64,000 nt of DNA from Hexactinellida sp. DTS-2022 (Eukaryota > Porifera > Hexactinellida). The stretch spans positions 5,084,001-5,148,000 of the forward strand of contig JAPNXP010000002.1 in the NCBI GenBank assembly GCA_028753945.1. The letters are read 5' to 3'. This document shows, one piece after another, positions 56,300 through 64,000 of this stretch (its first letter is position 1; the number at the start of each line of letters is the position of its first letter). The position numbers and the translations under genes are program-made. The notes beneath the pieces are model-generated. The model did not search any database and had not been told where the DNA came from. It saw nothing but the letters and a program-made list of their open reading frames with translations.

Positions 56300-56895
56300 G
56301 GAATACACCACGTTTTAGCGCACTTTTCTCTCAGTCTTCTAAGTTCTCGAGACACAGGGTCTTTCTCAGATTATTGACCAAGGACTCTCAAGTTTCCAGC
56401 AATATATAAACCACTAGCAGTCTTGGCTATACTAAGAGCTGTATAAAGAGCATTTCTACTCTACATATGCTCGATATGTACAACTACACACTCATAGGTA
56501 TTTCCCGGGCTCTTGTGTATAGTTATAGCTTCGGCAGGAACAATAGGAACTGTTTTCTAAAAATACTGTAAGAACTAGCTCCTTTGCCACGTTGAAATCT
56601 TTATTTTCTAATGTTATTGGTGTCCAGTTGCTCATGATTTGTTTATTTCTCATTATCAAATGTTTGGATTTGAGACGATTTACCGCACCCACGCTTGGGT
56701 CATCAAAGTAGATCCAAACCCCAATGGGTATAATTTCCGATGTGTCCTGCCTCTTTCCCTAATCTATTCTATTTAGTATGCCAGTAGTACCATTAACTAA
56801 CCCATCAGGAGTATTAATGTTCAACGTTACTAGATATCTTGAAGAAACACGTAAATACAGTTCATAAGGTAAACCTTGTTTCAGATATCTTTGAC
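56300..56895 (-). pseudogene. PIF1-type helicase C-terminus, probably from a Helitron
   Basis: Reading the minus strand from about 56895: GLPYELYLRVSSRYLVTLNI, then NTPDGLVNGTTGILNRID, a stop, VWIYFDDPSVGAVNRLKSKH, VPAEAITIHKSPGNTYECVV, NALYTALSIAKTASGLYI and RELRRLREKCAKTW. These are the ordered C-terminal blocks of PIF1 helicases, including IHKSQG- and LYVALSR-type motifs with SQ to SP and R to I changes. Stops interrupt it (for example after VVVHIEHM), and a frameshift lies between LVLTVF and VPIVPAEA. Helitron RepHel proteins end in this domain, and a cellular PIF1 pseudogene is the alternative. The Walker A region and Rep domain are not present upstream, where a 24-bp minisatellite lies instead. 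Confidence 0.8.
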
Positions 56896-56960
56896 AGTAG
56901 TGCCCCAAATCCTGCCTCTATTAATGTTATTCCTTTTTTTAGAGTTTGAGTTGTGTGTAG

Positions 56961-57246
56961 GGTTATGGCCTGTATCGGTGGGAGGGTTAGGATCCGTATC
57001 GGTTCCAGGGTTAGGATCCTTATCGGTTTCTGGGTTAGGATCCGTAACGGTGGGAGGTTTAGGACCGGTAACGGTGTGAGGGTTAGGTCCTGTATCGGTG
57101 GGAGGGTTAGGACCTATTCGGTAGGAGGGTTAGGAGCTGTAACGGTGGGATGGTAGGATCCGTATCGGTGGGAGGGTTAGGACCTGTATCGGTGGGAGGG
57201 TTAGGACCTGTATCGGTAGGAGGGTTAGGACCTTTATCGGTTCTAG
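56961..57246. repeat. 24-bp minisatellite, 12 units, each with GGTTAGG
   Basis: GGTTAGGACCTGTATCGGTG plus GGAG repeats 12 times (two units are 23 bp). Because 24 is a multiple of three, frames on both strands stay open (Val-Gly-Gly-Leu-Gly or Pro-Thr-Asp-Thr-Gly-Pro type), but no gene context supports them. GGGTTAGG is telomere-like, though the rest of the unit is not. Confidence 0.95.
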
Positions 57247-57604
57247 GGGTAACGCTTTTACAATGCCTTCTAATAAGAAATTTAGATAAAATTGCATTCA
57301 AAATAATATTGCTAATAGTTTGATAATTACAAAGAAGGTACCTGGAATCATTTGCGTGTCATTTTGTTGATTTAATCAACTTCCATTTCATCAATTTTCT
57401 TTGTATGATGGAGAGAAATTATAGTGATCTCCCTTAGAAATCATTATATAATGGACTTACTTTATTAGGGAAAATCAGAAATTTAAAAATACTCTTTTGA
57501 GTAGTTCATTGATTCAATTAAATCTCAAAATGATTCCAAATTCGTAAATATTGGATTTTAATTGACTTTGAAATTATTCTCAAATCTATCAAAAATCCTT
57601 AATG
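57247..57604. other. AT-rich sequence, nothing recognised
   Basis: Searched on the minus strand for earlier PIF1 helicase motifs without success. Confidence 0.4.
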
Positions 57605-57608
57605 TTAA

Positions 57609-58327
57609 GGTTAAATTACGGCAGATTCGGGCAAAAAAACACACAAATTTCGTTTTGAAGTTAGGTGTTTGATTTTCACATATATGTTAGAAGACATTAT
57701 AGGTAGATCCATTCTGGAGACGAAATTACATTATCTTCTATAATCTCGATTTTATGGGCCGTGCAGTTTTATGCTAATACAAAAGTACCCTAGGGGGATT
57801 TCTTAGAACTCCACTTGATAGAAAAGTGGGTTTGGGAATCAATATTTGTTATAGACATATTCTGAGCTATGTATCACATAGATCATCGTTATGGGCGGTT
57901 GGTGACTGGTTCAGAATTTTGATTTGACCTATTTCAAAAAAATTGCGACCTTTTGAAGGCAAAAAAATGAATAAAATGTCACCTTTATATGCGATATTTT
58001 ATGAAATGTTTGAAAAAATTAATTTGGAGTCTTAATTCAGAAATGTCAACCGTCTACCAACTCAGTACGCATATAATCTTTCAATATTGATTCTGATAAC
58101 AAACATTGATGGCCGCATTGCCCAAACACCGCATAATATCTACCACTACTTTTGGAAATCGCCCTATGAGAGATTTGTATAAGCCAAATTTTGAAACCGA
58201 CAAAAAATAAAAGTATAATGGATAGAGACATTTTCTTTTCGCTTTATTGCATTGTATAGTACAGGGATATATTTCTCACAATTACAGATTGATACAAGAA
58301 ATTTCATTCACCTGGGATAATTTAACC
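57609..58327 (+). mobile_element. MITE Y3 (719 bp)
   Basis: GGTTAAATTACGGCAGATTC...CTGGGATAATTTAACC, TTAA at 57605-57608 and 58328-58331. The most diverged of the four copies. Immediately followed by O1. Confidence 0.9.
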
Positions 58328-58333
58328 TTAATA

Positions 58334-58897
58334 CACTAGCCGGCCAAAAGTATTTGAACAGCAATAATTTGTATTTATACATTCAAGCTTCTATCAGCAG
58401 AATAGCATTGGTAGATGCATTAACACTGCTATTTACATAAAACGATATGTGAAGTATTATAAAATAGCAAATTTTTTGAATTTACATTTACATCGAGGTG
58501 TTAATCTCATTAACTATATATTTAGCTAATTAAAAATATAATTTCTGATCATCAAGATGGAATGGGAATATAGAAGTTCTGATTGCAGATTTCAATTCCA
58601 CATGGTCGAATTACTCTAGAAGCATAATTTCAAATGATTAGGTTTATTCTCTACTGGAATACAGCCACATTCCCATTTGTGACACTTGTGCCACAAGTGG
58701 CACGTGGCAGATACACTTATGGCACTTCATGGATATTAAAAAAAATCACGTGAATTCAAAATATTATTTAATTTATAACTATAGCAAGATATTTTAGTCA
58801 TTTCAGAGAAGATTAAACAGCCTCTAATAAGTTACCAGACGATTATTGCAGTTTGCATTAAAACTCCAATTGTTCAAATACTTTTGGCTTGTCAGTG
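58334..58897 (+). mobile_element. Tc1/mariner-like MITE O1 (564 bp, TA-flanked)
   Basis: CACTAGCCGGCCAAAAGTAT, TTGAACAGCAAT at the left. ATTGTTCAAATACTTTTGGC, TTGTCAGTG at the right. TA outside (58332-58333, 58898-58899). It gives the empty-site sequence for X4 in O2. No transposase. Confidence 0.85.
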
Positions 58898-58899
58898 TA

Positions 58900-60740
58900 T
58901 GTCATAATGGATTTTTCGATTGAGAATGTACTTTCCTACTAAATTTAAATATATAGACATGATAAATACTAGAAAGACTTCTAAATGGACCATCTGCATC
59001 TTGATATCTGTATGTTATGCAATTATAAATGAATAAGGAAAACGTATAAATTTTGGAAATTCGAATAGAATTCGGTTATCCAAAGGGATTTGCAAGTTCT
59101 TCAGAATTAGGAATTCCCAATGGATTTGGAATTCATTGAATACATGTAAAGCTGAACGTACGAATAGAAGCTTATATACTCCTTCCATACAGGGATGAAA
59201 CACCGTATAATAGCTTAGTTGAGAGTGTTTTATTCGGAAAAATTTGACCGATAATAACTCAAAACAGAGATTTCTGACCTTTGACCACATTGAGTTTAAA
59301 ATACTCACCCAAAGTCATCAAGAATTTGGCACATATTAGTATATATCGGTTCCTATATATTTGACCTTGATTGAACCTAACGAACTTATAGTGCATGACC
59401 AGTTACGAAAGTTTGGCTAAATCGATATTTTCCACCTAATGTCCGCATGTTAATGCAATTTATATCCAAAATAAATATTTGTGAATGAATCAGTTTAAAA
59501 ATGATCAATTTGTTACCCATAGTATTGCTGCTTATACTCAGCAAATTTAGAACTAGAGCTCTAACAGTTTTTATGATAAAAGTGTACGCCTATATGTACA
59601 TTATTTAGCATTACATAGATAGGAAGCCATAGGCTACGTAATATGATGGAATTCTGAAAATAGCTGAAGAAAAGTTCAAAAGCCAATATTTTATGCTTAG
59701 TTGGACGATTACAGGCAATAATGGAGAATTTCAGCTCAATATTCAATATAACCGTGAAACCACCAATAGGGCTAATATACTTTTGGCGGCAGGTCCCCTA
59801 AATGACGAATTATGCTAATTCATCATCAAATTACTAAATCATGATGATAATAGAAAAATTTTAAAAATCACGTAACTCGCACATAATTCGCAACATCACT
59901 AGATAATCTCTGGAAATTTAAAAGAACATGTACAAATATGATGCGGACACGTTAGTCACACCAGATTTCCATTAGGAATAACCATTAACGCATGATCAGT
60001 GATTATGCGATATTGAGTGGACATATTACAAAATAGCAAAAGTTTCACAATGTTAAATTTGACATTATGCTTATTTACGCTTTCTAATCAATGTTAGAAG
60101 TTATAAACCACACACCTCCCTCAAAGAGGTTGGTGTAAGATTGTGTTCTGCTGCGAAGCGACTTAGCAAGCGCTGCGCGCTAGTTACATACTAATTTTGA
60201 TCATATTTGATGAATTCTTTGTAAACCGGCAATTAATTAATGGTTTGTTGGATATATTTAAAATCAATTACTCAAGATTCTTCCTAAAGAAAAGATCGAA
60301 AACTGATAATTTATACTCGATAGCCAACTTTACAAAATTTAACAAACCGACCACAATTTTACATACAACTTAAAATTTTGAATTTGTATTAATTTTCAAG
60401 TAACTCAGTGAATTCGAGGTAACAAAACGAAGTTTTCGGGAAATTTGAGGAAATTAGAATTGGCTTTATTAAATAGAGTATTTAATCAATTATATTCATA
60501 ATTAGCAATAATTAATCGAATCCTTGCAAGTTGCAGCCATATTACCCGAGACCGATTTCTTTTGGGACATCCTTTAATGAAATAATTCAGGGATAACGTC
60601 GTGATTAATTTTGTAAAGTGTATTATACGTATGTCTACACTAGTTAGGATACATTAAGTATATACTAAATATATACGAATTGAGTGAATATATGAAAAAA
60701 GTCAATCAAGCTGTGATGATGCAATGAGATAAGGAATATT
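58900..60740. other. AT-rich sequence, nothing recognised
   Basis: Minus-strand frames at 59015-59308 and 59561-59746 have no motif. A small GC-rich block (GCGAAGCGACTTAGCAAGCG, about 60153) resembles other dispersed blocks. Confidence 0.4.
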
Positions 60741-60830
60741 ACATGCAGAATAGGGATTGGAACCCAAGATCTAGTTATTGTTGTCCATGTATGCTAACCA
60801 GTGAGGTATATCGGCTTATTAATGGAAGTT
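60741..60830 (-). repeat. tRNA-derived SINE head
   Basis: Minus strand: ATACCTCACTGGTTAGCATA (A-box-like, D-arm-like) and, at tRNA spacing, TTGGGTTCCAATCCC, which fits the B-box consensus. GGTTAGCATACATGGA compares with GGAAAGCATATGGA in the head at 34690. A SINE or tRNA pseudogene, as no full cloverleaf is evident. Confidence 0.55.
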
Positions 60831-61110
60831 TATATTAATGAATGAATGTTAAAGTAGCGTTATTAAATGCAGGATATACTGCATAGAATACACAAGAATG
60901 TCTATTGTGATAATGAAAAATGCTTAATCATCATTAATGACGTCACTAAATTGGCATTCTGAAGAATTCTGAGAATTATTTCTGAAATTTTTCACTTCTC
61001 AAATAATTCTATGATATATAGGCATCATTTCAATACATAAACTCGCTTTCCAATTTTCACACAAAATCCCCTATTTTTCCAGTCGAAGCTTCCTTAAAAA
61101 GATTTCCGTA

Positions 61111-61247
61111 CAAAAACCCCCCTTTTCTAGGATTTTAATGGAATTCCGTGCCGATTAGGTCATAAAATGTGAAGAATGCATCGAAAATCTTATACAACCT
61201 GACAAATCACAGATCTACTCATAAATTATACGAGAGAAAAGGATTTA
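61111..61247 (+). repeat. Interspersed repeat M, copy 2
   Basis: Matches 16492-16632, including TTAGGTCATAAAATGTGAAG, GCATCGAAAA and ATACGAGAGAAAAGGATTTAA, and ends where S2 starts. Confidence 0.7.
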
Positions 61248-61992
61248 AATAAAATATATCGAAAATATAAATGGAATGTTGACACATTCCTCGGTTGTGA
61301 GGAAATGTATATTTCCTAGAATGAGCCCTAACTCTAAAACTATAAATGTTATGTTTACTAGACTAGTGCTAATCTGTCCGCAAAAGGTAACTTCCTATTC
61401 ATAGATAGTACATTTTATTTGCCTAACTTTAATACTTTTGAGTTTATGAGCTTATACCATATACGGAATACGAGTTAATTATCTCATAAAATCAAAAAAT
61501 ATTAAATTTAGGCAAATAAAATGTACTATCTATGAATAGGAAGTTACCTATTGCGGACAGATTTGCACTAGACTAGTTTACATAACATTTATAGTTTTGG
61601 AGTTAGGGCTCATTTAGGAAATATACATTTTCCACACAACCGAGGAATGTGTCAACATTCCATTTATAATTTCGATATATTTTATTTAACTAGATCTGGG
61701 TATCACTATGTACCAATGTTGAACATTTATATATGGTTTATCTAAGTATAAACAGGCTTCAAAAACATGATAATTCGCGAGAAAATTGACGATTACGCCA
61801 TCAGATGATGACATATTACAATTTTGAAAGGTGCTATGTATACCTTGATATCATGTTCGGATGTTCCCATATAGTTACAAGTTATATTTCAGGTCTACCA
61901 TTGCTAATAATCGAGATAAAAAAGTACCCTCTATTCGAACTCATCCTTGGTCCAATTTTTTTAAGTCGTGAATTGGCCTTATATAACGAAGG
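61248..61992. mobile_element. Palindromic element S2, truncated at the left
   Basis: Starts inside the arm (AAATATATCGAAAATATAAAT-like sequence, as in S1 near 44910) and ends with GGCCTTATATAACGAAGG. The central palindrome is intact: CCTATTCATAGATAGTACAT and its complement lie on each side of about 61450. Confidence 0.8.
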
Positions 61993-62800
61993 TCATGGTT
62001 CTACATATTATATACAAAGAACTACAGGGCAAGCTATTTTCCTGAAAATCACATCGGCAGTCAACGGTTAAATGTTTGAAATTCATATGATTAGGTTGTA
62101 AATAACCGCAATATACTTTCTTTTTTCGAGACCATTCTTCAACACTTTCCTCTTCCAAACTATTTCTTACTCTTTTAGGACCTTTAAATACCTTATTCGC
62201 TCGCGGGTGAAAGGCAAATTGGAATGCTGATAACCTACTTATTATACCAGGATATAGCAATTGTATCAAATCACCTGGCCTCAAATTAGTTTTGGATTCC
62301 AAAATATTTAACAATACGCTTCCAATTCTCCACAATAGCGTTGCTAAAGATGCTAGTCTTGTTCTTAACCGATATCCTAATAGGTCTGTTGTATCGTATT
62401 ATGTGGCGCTATCGTATATTGATGCGCTGTATGATACAATACTATAAACCATGGATATGCTATTACAAATAATACAGTGTATTTTGAGGCGCTTAGTTCT
62501 AACTTCCGGACACTTACAGCTGCATATTTTAGACTTCTCTACCAGGATTATGATTATATAACAAAGGTGTTTAGACCCGGTATAAATGACCGGTGCCACG
62601 TGGTTTAATGTTCTTTTCCCGAATCTCAGACTGATTTTGTGACGTTTTGTACTTTCCTGACAAGAATATTCATTATAATCTTTTAGAAATTTTTTTGATT
62701 ACTTTTTATGTGCTTCCAGTCATGCTGATAAATAAATTGGAGTGTTCTGATCAACTTTTTAGAGACGTTCTATAGAAACTGGCCATATTTAACTCCCTGA
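61993..62800. other. AT-rich sequence, one unrecognised 118-codon frame
   Basis: The minus-strand frame 61979-62335 is basic and has no family I recognise. Since it runs into the tip of S2 and has no splice or codon evidence, I do not call it a gene. Confidence 0.35.
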
Positions 62801-62804
62801 CTCC

Positions 62805-62878
62805 TTAACGGAATTAATGGGCTTGAAAGGAATTTGTCGACTTAACGGGATGAATGGACTTGAACGGGACCAATGGAC
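62805..62878 (+). repeat. Degenerate ~20-bp repeat AATGGACTTGAACGGGACC
   Basis: Units such as TTAATGGGCTTGAAAGG, GATGAATGGACTTGAACGGG and ACCAATGGACTTAA. The series continues after Y4 (TTTGAACCGGTCCAATGGAC, 63622), so Y4 split it at a TTAA. Confidence 0.7.
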
Positions 62879-62882
62879 TTAA

Positions 62883-63602
62883 GGTTAAATTACCCCACGT
62901 GAATGAAAGTTCTTGTATTAATCTGTAATTGTGAGAAATATATACCTATACGATACAAATCAATAAACCAAAAAGAAAATGTCCCTATCTATTATACTTT
63001 TTATTTTTTGTCGGTTTCAAAATTTGGCTAATACAAATCTCCCATAGGGCGATTTCCAAAAGTGGTGGTCAATATTATGCGGTAATTTGGCAATGCAATT
63101 ATCAATGTTTGTCATCAGAATCAATATTTAAAGATTATAAGCGTACGGAGTAGGTAGACGGTTTACATTTTTGAATTATGACTTGGAATTTTTTTTATCA
63201 AGCATTTTATCAAATTTCGCATGAAAAGATGACCTTTTTATTCATTTTTTGGTTTCAAAAGGTCGAAATATTTTTTATTTAGATCTTATCAAAATTCTAA
63301 ACCACTCACCAACCGCCCATAACGATGATCTTTCTGATAGATCACACAGTACAGGTCTTTAGCAAATAATGATCTTGCAAACTACACACTTATCAGGTGG
63401 AGTCGCAAAAAATCCCCCTATGGGACTTTTGTATTAGCATAATACTGCAAGCCCAATAATTTCGAATTTATAGAAGATAATTAGATTTCGTTTTCAGTTT
63501 CGATATAGCTATAATCTCTTCCATCATATATGTGAAATTCAAACTCCCACCTTCAAAACTAAATTCATGTGTTTTTTTGGGTGAATCTGCCGTAATTTAA
63601 CC
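62883..63602 (-). mobile_element. MITE Y4 (720 bp), inverted
   Basis: GGTTAAATTACCCCACGTGA...GAATCTGCCGTAATTTAACC, TTAA at 62879-62882 and 63603-63606. Close to Y1 along its length. Confidence 0.92.
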
Positions 63603-63717
63603 TTAAGGGGATTATGAGATTTGAACCGGTCCAATGGACTTAAATCGCTTCAAGCATGGTAAGCTGCTATTAAAGGGAAAAAAGTGACAGAAATTTTACT
63701 AAAGGGACCATACGGAC

Positions 63718-64000
63718 CAGGGTGACCAGATGTCCTTCTCTTGGAAGGACAGTCCTTTTAGACTTATTGCCTTCTTTCCTTTGCATCCTTTTTTACTGTG
63801 CCGACTATGCTATAGTATAGTGGCCCAGTTCTAATCTTACTGCCTTTAATATTATTATTATCATTGTTTTTCTCCGTAGACGGTGCCCTGGCACCACCTT
63901 TATACATAGAGAGCTGAAATTTGGCATGTAGGTGCGGAGTGCCCTTTTAATTTGCACCTGGAGTTACGATTTATGATCAAATAATTAATACACCTATTTA
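63718..64000. repeat. Patchwork of repeat fragments at the window end
   Basis: CAGGGTGACCAGATGTCCTT (63718) has hAT-type form. 63795-63850 is one inverted unit of the repeat at 28152 (GTGCCGACTATGCTATAGTA, GGCCCAGTTCTAATCTTACT). From about 63880, GGTGCCCTGGCACCACC and AGAGAGCTGAAATTTGGCAT are of unknown family and run off the window. Confidence 0.5.

Noticed and set aside
56876-57301. Octapeptide-repeat frames on both strands
   Set aside because: The 24-bp repeat keeps any frame open. Two units are 23 bp and break it. No start context or neighbouring exons.
53876-58231. Similar minus-strand frames (FVGF.IWLIQISHRAISKS) in Y2 and Y3
   Set aside because: The similarity follows from the MITE copies being homologous. 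Stops fall at different places in the copies, and Y1 and Y4 break the frame.
34690-60830. Functional tRNA genes at the three B-box sites
   Set aside because: Acceptor and anticodon stems do not pair convincingly by eye, and the sites lie in or next to repeats. I call them SINE heads instead.
61979-62335. 118-codon minus-strand ORF as a gene
   Set aside because: No family resemblance, overlap with the tip of palindrome S2, and no supporting exon structure.

Overview
This window looks like AT-rich nuclear DNA of an invertebrate metazoan. It contains long stretches without genes, dense nested DNA transposons and MITEs (short non-autonomous DNA transposons), a large tandem satellite, tRNA-derived SINE heads, and fragments of animal gene families (a caspase, a PIF1/Helitron helicase). 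No operons, Shine-Dalgarno sites or prokaryotic gene packing are visible. I cannot name the phylum from sequence alone. I found no intact host gene. Every protein-coding match is a decayed transposase, a transposon accessory protein, or a broken fragment.

Layout. 1-1.1 kb: a degenerate repeat and an old MITE fragment. 1.15-3.85 kb: a decayed hAT transposase with BED finger, catalytic core and C-terminal dimerisation motif. 3.85-14.79 kb: about 7.6 kb of ~115-bp tandem satellite (about 66 monomers) that starts at the hAT stop codon, shows a higher-order repeat of 1,030/1,147 bp, and is split by four transposons. 14.8-20.5 kb: fold-back elements, a pogo/Tigger-like MITE inside an older repeat, and a TTAA-flanked element. 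20.46-23.45 kb: a PIF/Harbinger transposon on the minus strand, with a Myb/SANT ORF split by a hAT insertion and a transposase that keeps all three DDE residues despite frameshifts. 23.45-29.3 kb: more MITEs. 29.3-32.1 kb: three kinds of tandem repeat, including a 293-bp array. 33.1-35.8 kb: a four-deep nest of insertions. 36-43.5 kb: hAT MITEs, relic satellite monomers and a 27-bp minisatellite attached to a tRNA-like SINE head. 44.1-44.6 kb: a caspase-like fragment next to a 1.07-kb palindromic element. 45.7-55.1 kb: hAT MITEs with exact 8-bp target duplications, nested among an 81-bp tandem array and TTAA elements. 56.3-57.25 kb: a PIF1-helicase C-terminus and a 24-bp GGTTAGG-bearing minisatellite. 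57.6-64 kb: TTAA elements, a Tc1/mariner-like MITE, SINE heads and a second palindromic element.

The strongest pattern is a guild of at least five unrelated-looking MITE families (called X, Y, V, W and N here; 14 insertions). Nearly all are flanked by TTAA, and all start GG and end CC. This suggests one TTAA-specific transposase mobilising many non-autonomous families. A separate 1.15-kb family (Z) has CACAGTG termini and 5-bp target duplications, the arrangement of Transib/RAG-type elements, but no coding capacity. Insertions inside satellite monomers, paralogous repeats and an ORF give direct empty-site evidence for several target duplications.

Family letters are local labels for this report, not database names.
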